Below are positions 8,400-17,159 of a stretch of DNA of 35,004 nt, piece by piece; within the stretch, counting starts at the first letter, position 1, and every line of letters starts with the position of its first letter. The notes beneath the pieces were generated by a model that was not told the origin of the DNA, did no database searches, and was given only the letters and a program-made list of their open reading frames with translations. Position numbers and translations under genes: made by a program. The DNA comes from Chara braunii (lineage: Eukaryota > Streptophyta > Charophyceae > Charales > Characeae): positions 421,975-456,978 of the forward strand of contig BFEA01000684.1 of the NCBI GenBank assembly GCA_003427395.1. The letters are read 5' to 3'.

Positions 8400-9140
8400 C
8401 AATTCTTGCCCAGCGGAGGAGATGGGCGAGGTTGAGGTGGAGGTGATGTGAAAGTGGAGGTGGAGGTACTCTCTTTGGCTAGGAGATGAGCAGTCTGCTT
8501 GCCTTTGTGGAGCAGGTGCAAGAAGAGAACGGAAGGAGCGAGGGCGGACGGCGAAGTCATGTTGTAGGAGTGAAGAGGGAAGAGAGAGGTGTGCGCAGAG
8601 TGGGACGCAGAGGGAGGGGGGAGGAGTGGCCTCGTGGAGAAGGTGCAAGAAGAGAACGGGAAGAGCAGAGTGGGACGCAGAGGGAGGGGGGAGGAGTGGC
8701 CTTGTGGAGAAGGTGCAAGAAGAGAACGGGAAGGAGCGAGGGCGGACGTTGTAGGAGTGAAGAGGGAAGAGAGAGGTGTGAGCAGAGTGGGACGCAGAGG
8801 GAGGGGGGAGGAGTGGCCTTGTGGAGAAGGTGCAAGGAATGAACTGGAAGGAGTGAGCTGGGAGGGAGGAGGAGTCATGGCGGAGGAGCGAAGACGGAAG
8901 AGAGAGGTGTGAGCAGAGCGCGAGACGGAGAGAGGGGAGCGGAGTGGCTCCCTTGGGGACCACGTGCGAGGAGTGGATTGGAAGGAGTGAGATGGGAGGG
9001 AGAGGAGTCAAGAGGGAAGAGAGAGGTGTGAGCAGAGCGAGAGGCGCAGAGAGGAGGAAGGAGTGAGGTCAGGAGAGAGGTGTGAGCACTGAAGGGGGAG
9101 GGGAGAGAGCGTTGTGAGGAGAGAGATGAGTGGAGGGACG
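8400..9140. repeat. Purine-rich minisatellite, units of about 70-117 bp
   Basis: The phrase GCAGAGTGGGACGCAGAGGG starts copies at 8595, 8665 and 8782. Each is followed by GGAGGAGTGGCC and GGAGAAGGTGCAAGAAGAGA. Diverged copies continue to about 9080 and a related start lies at 8510. The plus strand is G/A-rich throughout. All long frames on both strands are repeat translations. Confidence 0.85.
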
Positions 9141-9269
9141 TGGGAGGCGACGGCGGAGATCATCCGGTGACCCACTTCTCGTCACAACATAGGAGAAAGG
9201 ATGAGGAGGAGGTGGTCGTTCTTGATGCGGGTCGAGCTCATCTCGCCAGGGGCGGTGAAGGTCGACGAC

Positions 9270-9312
9270 AAGGAGGAGGCGGAGGAGGAGGAGGAGGAGG
9301 AGCAGGAGGTGC
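9270..9312. repeat. (GGA)n trinucleotide tract
   Basis: Interrupted GGAGGAGG runs for about 40 bases, giving poly-Glu, poly-Gly or poly-Ser shadows according to frame. Confidence 0.85.
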
Positions 9313-9455
9313 TGGTTGCGGAGGAAAAAGAGCTGAACATTGTTGATGTGGACGACGTTTGTGTCTTTCTTTCTCTTTTCGGTGGGCGGGAGCTAGAGGG
9401 ACCTGATGTTATTGCATAGCGATCTGATTCCGTCACGATTCGATTCGTCAACTGT

Positions 9456-9581
9456 TTACTAAGGGCCTCGCTGCACTACTCTCGAAATGCGCAAAACGAG
9501 AGTGAAATTATGGAAAGATACACGGCCATGATTTTTGTTTTTTTTTGCATGTCGAGAGTAGTGCAGCGAGGCCCTAACAGT
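9456..9581. mobile_element. MITE with 24-bp perfect terminal inverted repeats
   Basis: The arm at 9462-9485, starting AGGGCCTCGCTGCACTACTC, is exactly inverted at 9552-9575. Six more bases pair outward (ACTGTT at the left, AACAGT at the right) if a 5-base TACTA insertion on the left is allowed. The 66-base interior carries AAATGCGCAAAACGAGAGTG and ATGGAAAGATACACGG, also found in the older copy at 7577-7697. No transposase and no unambiguous target duplication are seen. Confidence 0.75.
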
Positions 9582-9690
9582 TCCATGTGTGTACCATTCA
9601 GCCACAAGGATTGGGTGGACTCGGTTTCTGCAGCCACGCAGATTTGAAGATCGAACTTGTTTCCTGCGGTGGCTGCGGCTGCTAAGCCGG

Positions 9691-9758
<68 letters not shown>
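9691..9758. repeat. (GA)n microsatellite upstream of the fusion gene
   Basis: About 68 bases of GA lie about 530 bp upstream of the ATG at 10288. GAGA tracts can act as promoter elements in plants, but position alone is weak evidence. Confidence 0.95.
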
Positions 9759-9761
<3 letters not shown>

Positions 9762-10287
9762 GTTTCCTGCGATGACCGTACAGACGGAGACGGGTTGTGG
9801 CGGTAAAGAACAGCCGCGAAGGCATAGAGGAACTGGCAGGACGATTTTCTGGAGTGAGACTGCGGGTACTTGCGAGCAGATAGGTCCACGGAGGTTCTTG
9901 GGGGGTAAAAGTAAGCCGTACCGGGAGATCGTTGGGCGCATCTACGGCCGAGCTTTGCGGTGGAGAGTGAAAAGCAAGGCAGGTCTCGAAAGCAGGTAGA
10001 ACCAGTGGGACTGGGCTCCAGGGGGCGTCCTGTGGTCTTATGAAAGCAACGTAAGGGGATGGGCGATGGTAGAGAAGACCGAAACAAGGGAGAGAAAGAC
10101 GAGGGGAAGAGTGAGAGGGCAAGCTTTCGCCGGGGCAAAGGTCAAGGCCGAGTAGAGGGTATGGGGCAGAGGCGGAGTTCAGGAGTCTGATTTCTGCTGG
10201 TTTCGAGACCCCGTTTCGTTGCGTGTGTTCACCATTCATCCAGCTGGGCTGGCGAAGTTTAGTCGAGTGATACATCTTTCACGAGAG

Positions 10288-13200
10288 ATGGATGGGGCAG
10301 GGACAGGGGCAGGACCAGGGGCAGGACCGGGGTCACGACCAAGCCCACAAGCCAGCCCATGGACGTCGAGTTCTGGCTCTGGTCCAGGTTCCGCTCCTGC
10401 CCCTCGGGTTTCCCCAGGCTCGGCAGGTTCTGCAAGCCCTACAGGTAGGACAGACACAGGTCAAGCCGTCCCGCCGTGGGCGTTGGGTGCCTCTGCAGGT
10501 CCAAGCATGCGCGGTGCAACAAGTGTTCCAGGTCCCAGCCCCCGTGGCTCAACTGGTGTGCCAGGTCCCAGCCCATGGGGAACAGCTTCTGCTCCTGGTC
10601 CAGGCTCACAAGGCAACAATGCTGTTCCAGGTCCAAGTCCTCGACGAGGTAATGCAGCTCTGCCCCCGAGTCCACGGACAGGTACCGCAGTTCCAAGCAC
10701 AAGCCCACCGCTGCGGACTGCAGGTCCAGCTTCAAGTGTGAGAGCGAACCCATGGCCAGCTCCGGTTACAGCGGGTGCGCCGGTGACCACAGGCGGGGGA
10801 GGGCAGGAGGGAAAAAGACTGGGAGTAGAGGATCAGAATGAGGCATCTGGTAACAGGCAAATGTCAGGGAGAGGGGTGGGCGGATGGGAATCAGGAGGGG
10901 GAGGGGGAGGGGGAGGGGGAGGGGGAGGGAGAGCTGGAGGGGTAAGTGTAGAGGGAGTCAGTGCTCGAGGAGGTGTAGGGGGAGGCAGTGCTGGAGGGGC
11001 AGGTGTGGGGGGAGGCACAGGGGGTGTATCGGCGGCAGTCCCCATGGCAAATGAAAGGCGGGCGAGGGGAGGACCAGGTTTGGCAGGTGGTCTGGTGCAG
11101 GGAGCTGGGTTTCTCCGTTTTTCTGCCTTGGGGCGCCAGCTGGCTCGTAGAACAGTTCCCAGGAGGTTCTTGTCGCTCATTCATGTCATGCCACGACATC
11201 GCTATAGATGGAGACCTTCAGATGTGACAACCATCGCTCGCACTTTCCGCCATGGCCGGTATGGCACTGCACTTGTCTATGGGCAATGGCATGGAAGTGG
11301 CGAAGGCCTGAACAGTGGGTCTGGTGGGAAGTTGTTTTGGACCGGGTCAATATCTCCAGTCACTGTTAGCATCGTTAGAACCACATGGAGCAGGGTCAAA
11401 CAGCTTGTTGACCACGAGGAGATGACATGCGCCTTATACCGCCATCTTTTCACACTGAGACCCGATCTAGAAAGGCTTTTCAAAAGGCCCCATTTCCTCC
11501 AGCAGGGCATGTTTTCCAAGATGGTAGATCGGCTCATTGCATCCCTGGATTCTACTGACAACATGAACGTTGATCTGCAGGAGCTGGGGCTGCGGCATTT
11601 GCAGTACAATGTGCAACCAGAGCAGTTCTTGGCTGTCAAGCAGGCATTGATCATTACTCTGGCGGAGGTACTGCAGCAGGAATGGACTCACGAGGTGGCT
11701 GATGCGTGGCAGCAGGTGTGGAATGAGATCAGTGAGGTCATGAAGGCTTACATGTCTGTGGATCCTCTGGTGCACGCCATAGCCAAGAATTCCATGGACT
11801 TGGTTGGCAAGGAACTGGAGAGGACACCTAGGTGCAGGCGTGTGTCCAGAATTGTCTCACCGCTGCCACACCCTCCCTGCTACATATCGCCCCTCCTGCA
11901 TGCCATACTAGATCGGAGGGTTGGGATAACACGCCTCCTGATCAAGGATATCCTGGCCATCCGTGCAGACTCGTCGGGATACTACTACGGCATGAGGGAG
12001 TTGTTCCTCTGTGAGCCAGACATCATCGCCTTGCTGGTGGAGCACGTGCCCGTCGCCATCTTGGATGTCTTGGACGGTTGCCGTTGGGAAAGCAACCATG
12101 TTGAGGGATTGATCCGCCGGCGACGTCGGGTTAATTACTACATAGAAGGCCTATATGGGCAACCAGACTTGCCCGCAGTCCTGTCTCCCTTGGCCAGTAT
12201 GCTGCAGCTCAAGTCCAACGCGGCCTTCTCCCACCCCACCATGAGAGTCCTGGTGTTCCAGAAGTGGAAGCACTTCGGGAGGAAGATGTTCGCCTTAGAA
12301 CAGGGTCTTTTGGTCCTCAAAGTTGCCGCATTTTTGCCGGCGTACATCTTCTATCCGCGGAAAAAGGCTGTGGTAGCCCTGAGGTGCATTCTTTGGAACT
12401 GGTCGGTGTGGGATCTGGTTTCAGACCCAACAAAGCTAGGGTTTTTCAAAATCAACATGTTCGAGGATGCCTGGCCTCCAGACACTCGCCAACAACTGCT
12501 GGCCATAGCCAAGTTGGCCCTGGAGGCGGTATGGGACACGGTGCTGCCCAATGGATTAACTATAGCTCTGATTCCATTTGAAGTGAACTGGAACAAGAGA
12601 GGTGCCACACCAGAGCGCATCATCAGCTCCATCACAATCCTCCTGCACTGGACTCGTCTCCTCCGACTCTTCCTCCTCTCCACAGAGCTGCATGCCTTCA
12701 CCTTCACCATCTTCCAAATGTTGTTCCGCCTCATCAAGTTCTTTGCCTTCTTTGTCTTGATTTGGTTTGGCTTCTCCATTGCCTTCTACAACCTGCTTAA
12801 GGACGAGCCTGAATTCTCCTCCCTCCCAGTATCCGCTGCCACTCTCTTCGCCAATCTCTTCAGCTTGGAGGGCTACCCGTACATTGTCAAGGCTCAAAGT
12901 GGACGGGCTGTTAATGTCACAGTTGTTTGCTTATGGTTTATCTACCTTGCCCTCTGCCACCTCATCTTGCTCAGTCTTCTCATTGGTCAGATGACGGCAT
13001 CCTACAAGGCTGTCAGCCAGGAGTCGTATGCTTTGAGTACACGGAAATTGGCTGCTGACATGGTGATCCTTGAGTCTGGAATGAATGAAGACGAGAAGAG
13101 GAAGATCTGGGAAAACCTCAAGTTTGATGCTCCACTGGAATTTGATGTCCAAGATTTTGGCCCCGCTGGGGGAATTCAGGTGCTGGAGGAGGACGGTGAA

Positions 13201-14325
13201 CACCCTCCTCCTCTTCATCCAAGGCCCACTGCTGTAGAGGTAGAGGATCGGGACCGTGATCGCATCATGCGCTATGGGGGAAGTCCACATCCTGACCTCC
13301 CTTGGCCCACGGATGACCAAGATGAAGCTCTGTTCAAGAGGATGAGGAGGAAGGTCACGTCACCACCTTCGCCAGGTGGAGATGCAGCTGCCAGAGAGTC
13401 AGGAGGATCGCTCAGTCACTATCCCACCCAGTTCTCTCACCCTACTGCTGTAACTGCTCCTGTTACTCCTGGTCGGCGTGCCCCTGCGGAACTGCAGCTT
13501 CCTACTCCAAGGCAGCGCAATTCATCTCTGCTTGGTAAAGTGTTTTCTCGGCGACCTCATTCAGGTGAGACTGTGATGACCAAGGCCACAACGGCCAACA
13601 GCGAAAAGAACGAGTATGAGGCAGGTGCATCAAGTATGGAGGACGACATGTGGTCTCTGAGCTCTCCCGTGGAGCTCCTGCCATCTGCTCTCTTAGGAGC
13701 AACACGCGGAACCCCTCTAGACCCTGTGAAACGGAAATGGCTCAGACTGTTGCGCTCGTGGGTGGAATCCCAAGGCCAGTCACAACAACATCCAGCAACC
13801 CTGGAAGGCTCAGCGAATCCGTCAGCCTCCCCACCGGCTGTATCACAAGCAGAACCAGCAGCCACCGTACCAGCAGTCCCACCAGTAGTATCACCACCAG
13901 TTCCCGCAGTGGTCACTTCCGGAGTCCCAGCGGCATCAGGTGCACCGGGGGGCATCAGCTCACAGGGAGTAGGGACGGCAGCAGCAGCAGCAGCAGCAGC
14001 AGCGACAACATCAAGACCACGACCGAGACCTATGCTGTCACCCATCAAACCACCTTCCACTTTGCAGCCTTCTGTACCCGTCATGATCTCTCAGTCTCAA
14101 CTTGCACGCCACAACACATCATCCGATGCTTGGATTGCCATCAGGGGCCGTGTGTATGACATCACAACCTTCATCCCGGAACATCCAGGGGGCAAGATCA
14201 TTCTCTCAAGCCTTGGAATGGATGCCACCCAGCCCTTTGAAGCCGTTGGCCACAGCCCATTCGCTGAGTCTATTCTCGAAGATTACTTGATTGGAGAGCT
14301 TGTAGTAGAAAGGAGGGATATGTAG
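10288..14325 (+). CDS. Globin - TRP-like cation channel - cytochrome b5 fusion protein
   Basis: A single open frame of 1345 codons. The first ATG is at 10288 (G at -3, G at +4). The frame is open upstream to a TTG at 10219, unlikely as a start. Residues 1 to about 330 are Gly/Pro/Ser-rich and probably disordered, with poly-Gly near 203-215. A globin spans about 355-489: Phe398 at CD1, Gln406 at E7 (QQG) and proximal His437 at F8 (LGLRH), as in bacterial-type globins. Residues 490-650 look like ankyrin/TRP pre-membrane sequence. PTMRVLVFQKWKHFGRKMF (651-668) resembles the TRP pre-S1 helix. Membrane segments follow at about 673-689, 694-711, 737-764, 778-797 (Arg-bearing, S4-like), 815-836 (S5) and 876-900 (S6), with a pore loop at 840-863 containing NLFSLEGYP. 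A linker of about 370 residues, mostly disordered, leads to cytochrome b5 at about 1268-1340 with WIAIRGRVYDIT, HPGG (His1299) and VGHS (His1322) as haem ligands. Ligand spacing is 23, one less than in classical b5. Domain calls are by eye; gating by O2, NO or redox is inference. Confidence 0.85.
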   Translation: MDGAGTGAGPGAGPGSRPSPQASPWTSSSGSGPGSAPAPRVSPGSAGSASPTGRTDTGQAVPPWALGASAGPSMRGATSVPGPSPRGSTGVPGPSPWGTASAPGPGSQGNNAVPGPSPRRGNAALPPSPRTGTAVPSTSPPLRTAGPASSVRANPWPAPVTAGAPVTTGGGGQEGKRLGVEDQNEASGNRQMSGRGVGGWESGGGGGGGGGGGGRAGGVSVEGVSARGGVGGGSAGGAGVGGGTGGVSAAVPMANERRARGGPGLAGGLVQGAGFLRFSALGRQLARRTVPRRFLSLIHVMPRHRYRWRPSDVTTIARTFRHGRYGTALVYGQWHGSGEGLNSGSGGKLFWTGSISPVTVSIVRTTWSRVKQLVDHEEMTCALYRHLFTLRPDLERLFKRPHFLQQGMFSKMVDRLIASLDSTDNMNVDLQELGLRHLQYNVQPEQFLAVKQALIITLAEVLQQEWTHEVADAWQQVWNEISEVMKAYMSVDPLVHAIAKNSMDLVGKELERTPRCRRVSRIVSPLPHPPCYISPLLHAILDRRVGITRLLIKDILAIRADSSGYYYGMRELFLCEPDIIALLVEHVPVAILDVLDGCRWESNHVEGLIRRRRRVNYYIEGLYGQPDLPAVLSPLASMLQLKSNAAFSHPTMRVLVFQKWKHFGRKMFALEQGLLVLKVAAFLPAYIFYPRKKAVVALRCILWNWSVWDLVSDPTKLGFFKINMFEDAWPPDTRQQLLAIAKLALEAVWDTVLPNGLTIALIPFEVNWNKRGATPERIISSITILLHWTRLLRLFLLSTELHAFTFTIFQMLFRLIKFFAFFVLIWFGFSIAFYNLLKDEPEFSSLPVSAATLFANLFSLEGYPYIVKAQSGRAVNVTVVCLWFIYLALCHLILLSLLIGQMTASYKAVSQESYALSTRKLAADMVILESGMNEDEKRKIWENLKFDAPLEFDVQDFGPAGGIQVLEEDGEHPPPLHPRPTAVEVEDRDRDRIMRYGGSPHPDLPWPTDDQDEALFKRMRRKVTSPPSPGGDAAARESGGSLSHYPTQFSHPTAVTAPVTPGRRAPAELQLPTPRQRNSSLLGKVFSRRPHSGETVMTKATTANSEKNEYEAGASSMEDDMWSLSSPVELLPSALLGATRGTPLDPVKRKWLRLLRSWVESQGQSQQHPATLEGSANPSASPPAVSQAEPAATVPAVPPVVSPPVPAVVTSGVPAASGAPGGISSQGVGTAAAAAAAAATTSRPRPRPMLSPIKPPSTLQPSVPVMISQSQLARHNTSSDAWIAIRGRVYDITTFIPEHPGGKIILSSLGMDATQPFEAVGHSPFAESILEDYLIGELVVERRDM
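10893..10930 (+). other. Potential G-quadruplex in coding strand (poly-Gly tract)
   Basis: Six or seven successive GGGGGA/GGGAG blocks occur within the gene and encode the poly-Gly stretch. The G-rich strand is the sense strand, so the mRNA could fold into a quadruplex upstream of the globin part. Confidence 0.6.
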
Positions 14326-14541
14326 CATAGGATCTGAGTGCTTCGCCGTGGAGCGCATCGCCTCCCTCTTCGGAGGTAGCCCTCCCAGTCGTGTCATGCA
14401 GGAGTGTGAGCATGACATTGCTGGGTGCTTTCCGACTGGGTGCACCAGCTTAGATCTGGCTGAGTTGGTCTAACCCTAGGACAACGGTGAAGACCACCAT
14501 GATCCGACTTACTCTCTTTGTGGATCTGGGAATTCCTGTGC

Positions 14542-14680
14542 CCTGGGACAGTGCCGATCCCTGTGGAAATGTGGGACAAGCGCACAGGGATCGGCACTGT
14601 CCCAGGTCCAAGGCTAGCCCCACAGGGAGCGGCACAGTCCATGTACTAGCCTTGCAATTGGGACTGTGCCGATCACTGTG
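14542..14680. other. Two adjacent related hairpins downstream of the fusion gene
   Basis: Hairpin 1 has perfect 24-base arms (14542-14565 and 14583-14606) around a 17-base loop, with arm core GGGACAGTGCCGATCCCTGTG. Hairpin 2 uses diverged versions of the same word: CACAGGGAGCGGCACAGTCC (about 14620-14639) and GGGACTGTGCCGATCACTGT (about 14658-14677). The pair starts about 215 bp past the stop codon and may lie in the 3'UTR. Options are a foldback transposon, a small-RNA precursor or a 3'-end structure. Confidence 0.75.
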
Positions 14681-14879
14681 GTCTTGTCCATCAAGGCCTC
14701 TGTACACGTCTGAGATTTTTCCCATCGAGTCGTAATTGAACCTGCCACAGGCAGCCTAGTGCATGGAACGCACAGCCTTTGTGTGCGCCGCCAGAGTTTC
14801 AGTTGAGCCTACCCAGTCTGTTTGAGACCGGTAATCCCGGGCCTGTGCCTTTCAATCCATGATTGTTTTGACATCCAAT

Positions 14880-15083
14880 AGCAGCAGTGCTGTTGTAGTC
14901 ATTTGAGTCCTTGCAGCTGCAGCAGCAGCAGTGATGTTGTAGTCATTTGAGTCCTTGCAGCTGCAGCAGCAGCAGTGATGTTGTANGCAGCTGCAGCAGC
15001 AGCAGTGATGTTGTAGTCATTTGAGTCCTTGCAGCTGCAGCAGCAGCAGTGATGTTGTAGTCATTTGAGTCCTTGCAGCTGTA
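14880..15083. repeat. 44-bp tandem repeat, about 4.5 copies, with an N at a collapsed copy
   Basis: Unit GCAGCAGTGATGTTGTAGTC plus ATTTGAGTCCTTGCAGCTGC plus AGCA. The third copy is cut short at an N (14986) with the TCATTTGAGTCCTT part missing, so the true copy number is uncertain. It lies about 550 bp downstream of the fusion gene's stop codon. Confidence 0.9.
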
Positions 15084-15120
15084 GAATAGCAGTCACAGTT
15101 TATTGTCGCAGTACTAGAGT

Positions 15121-15232
15121 ACTACCGTCTTCACCCGAATAGAATGCCTGGTAATCATCGCCGTATCTCGACTGGAAGTTGCGCCAAATACAGCCATAAT
15201 GACCGGCCGTTCTATTCAGGTGAAGATGGTAG
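15121..15232. mobile_element. Foldback/MITE-like element with 27-bp imperfect arms
   Basis: CTACCGTCTTCACCCGAATA at about 15122 pairs with TATTCAGGTGAAGATGGTAG at about 15213-15232 with a few mismatches; pairing continues a few bases inward. The interior of about 57 bp is non-coding. No target duplication could be assigned. Confidence 0.55.
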
Positions 15233-15239
15233 GCTTCTC

Positions 15240-15955
15240 AATCACCAAAATATATGGAATGATTCTGTGAGTAGCCCAACCCACATTCCACAGACATTTA
15301 CCGCAGCTGTGACGTTGCAGACTCAGCAATCAAATGCATGAGCCCAAGATGTGTAATAAATTCTATAGATGATCGTCGCTGGACCTTGCAAACCTGGAGT
15401 TCGGTGATACGGGAGCTATCGGGAGATAGACTGATGATGCGGTACCCTCAAATCAAGGCTGAGGATTGACGAAACCAAGTCAAGTGGCACTGTGCACTGC
15501 ATGCACTTGATATTGATAACGGTACTGTGGATACTTACAAAACCCAACTTCAACCACGGTCCACGACATGCAGACAGATGGCCGTTCAATGCTTGGAGAA
15601 GATCCATTTTGCGAATTGCTTGTTGCTTTCAGTTGACATCTCCATTGGAACAGAGGCGGTTTATTGTCCAAAGTCACAACATAGGCCCACAATCGCTCCA
15701 TGCAAAGCAGTCAGGAGAATGGTGAATTGACCCGAGGGCGTTGCTTAGACCAGACATGCCTTCTTTGCAAGCTGCACCAGCACAGGATGGAAAGAGAGGG
15801 TGATGGTGGCAGTGCCATGGAGGGCGCCAGAGCAGGGGGGGCAGAGGGCCAGGTGCAAACAAAGGGGGTCGGATGGCTTGAATGCACTACAAGTCATCAA
15901 TCCTAACAGGTTATTGGCCATGGATTCGGCACATCAACAGCTGCCCCCAAATGGT
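15240..15955. other. Unannotated intergenic region
   Basis: I see no convincing ORF, RNA or repeat here. Frames of 60-77 codons on both strands lack recognisable motifs. Confidence 0.4.
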
Positions 15956-15964
15956 GTAGTCTGT

Positions 15965-16035
15965 CAGGACCCTTAGCAGTCCCAGGTCCCAGTCCCCAGT
16001 CCCAGATCCTAGTCCCAAGTCCCATTCCGAGTTCC
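15965..16035. repeat. AGTCCC/AGGTCCC hexanucleotide-like repeat
   Basis: CCCAGTCCC, CCCAGGTCCC, CCCAAGTCCC and variants recur nine or so times in 70 bases. Confidence 0.8.
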
Positions 16036-16334
16036 ATTCATGGTTCCAGCCACTCATATGGTATTCACCAGTCTTCTACAAGAGTAACTCTCGGTCGTAC
16101 GATGAGTTTGGAAGTCCTAATAGGCTAGTTAAGTAGGTCGTGGTGTGAAGTCAAGCCTGAGTTACTAGATACAAAGTCAGAAGCGGATGATTTCGGCATC
16201 ATGCTTATCACTCAGCATGGCTACTCGGCTACTCGGACTATATGTCATGATCCTACTCTGAGGTTGGATCTAACCTAGACTTTGGATCAACCCCAGGTTC
16301 CTACAATGAGTTTGGAAGCCTAGGTAGGCTAGTC

Positions 16335-16504
16335 AAACCACCAGTACCTCCTAAAAGTCCTCCTCGTTAACGGGCGTGGCTTTTCGGATGAATGGGCCTG
16401 GGCCGGTAGTCCTGATTCAGCCAACTTGAAGTGGAAACGGCGCCGTTTCCACTTTTGGCTGGCTGGCCCTTAACACGAGCACTTTTAGGAGGTACTGGTG
16501 GTTT
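16335..16504. mobile_element. 170-bp MITE, 24-bp perfect TIRs, TTA/TA target, central palindrome
   Basis: The TIR at 16335-16358, starting AAACCACCAGTACCTCCTAA, is exactly inverted at 16481-16504. The centre is a 22-base perfect palindrome GTGGAAACGGC/GCCGTTTCCAC (16431-16452), extended by AGCCAA/TTGGCT. The element lies in the left arm of the composite repeat. Related unoccupied copies at about 17058-17074 (inverted) and 16121-16132 read CTAGTTAAG across the site. Here the left flank is CTAGTC and the right flank TTAAG, so the target was TTA (PIF/Harbinger-like) or TA (mariner-like) with one later C change. Confidence 0.8.
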
Positions 16505-16553
16505 AAGCCTAGGGTATAGCTTACCGGTTTCGGCGTGGCTGGAATGTGAACAG

Positions 16554-16985
16554 ATGGGAGCCTTGAAGTCTTGGATGGGGGGCCGGACTAGGGATAGGCG
16601 TCATGAAATACCGTCACCAGGATATCACAGCCTCCCCTGGAGGTACCTGGTCTCAAGCTAGGTCCAAGGTCCATGTACAGCCAGGGTGTCCAGCGTTTTA
16701 CAAACGCCGGACCCTCAGGAACAACAAATTTTGACGAGTTTTCGGCCAAAAAACTCGGTTTCAAAAAATAAAAGATGTCCATTTTGACGAAATGGCAGTT
16801 GGAGCCTTGAAGTCTTGGATGGGGAGCCGGACTAGGGATAGCCCGGATAGGCGTCATGAAATACCGTCACCAGGATATCACAGCGTCCCTTGGTAGTCGT
16901 GACGGTCGGTTCCAGCGTGGTCGGAATAGTACCAGGGGGTGGTCCCTAGGGAAGCTTACCGGTTCCGGCGCTCCAATGGCAGTGC
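16554..16985. repeat. Direct duplication of about 85 bp or more
   Basis: GGAGCCTTGAAGTCTTGGAT starts copies at about 16557 and 16801. Both run through GCCGGACTAGGGATA, AGGCGTCATGAAATACCGTC and ACCAGGATATCACAGC. The second has a CCCGGAT insertion. GCTTACCGGTTTCGGCG (16519) and GCTTACCGGTTCCGGCG (16955) are also related. Confidence 0.8.
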
Positions 16986-17159
16986 CCGCTATAGGTGGGA
17001 ATCTGGCCCTCTACAACAATCTGGAAAAAAAAAGCAAAAAGTCAGAATACCCTAGGCTTAACTAGGCTACCTAGGCTTCCTAACTCATTGTATGGAGCTA
17101 GGGTTGATCCAAAGTCCAGGTTAGATCGAAAGTCAGAATAGGATCATGACATATAGTCC

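Noticed and set aside
8382-9011. Long Leu/Pro/Ser-rich minus-strand ORFs and Glu/Gly/Arg-rich plus-strand ORFs
   Set aside because: Shadow frames of a purine-rich minisatellite; no motifs and equal openness in several frames.
9459-10275. Minus-strand ORFs of 160-220 codons overlapping the (GA)n tract
   Set aside because: They include poly-Leu/Ser from the microsatellite and cross a MITE; no recognisable domain.
10219-10287. Upstream extension of the fusion ORF by 23 codons to position 10219
   Set aside because: The codon at 10219 is TTG. In a nuclear gene the first ATG (10288), with G at -3 and +4, is the sensible start unless an upstream exon is spliced on.
13557-14159. Alternative-frame ORFs inside the fusion gene (such as 13557-14084 minus)
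   Set aside because: Shadows of the real frame in Ala/Pro/Ser-rich sequence.
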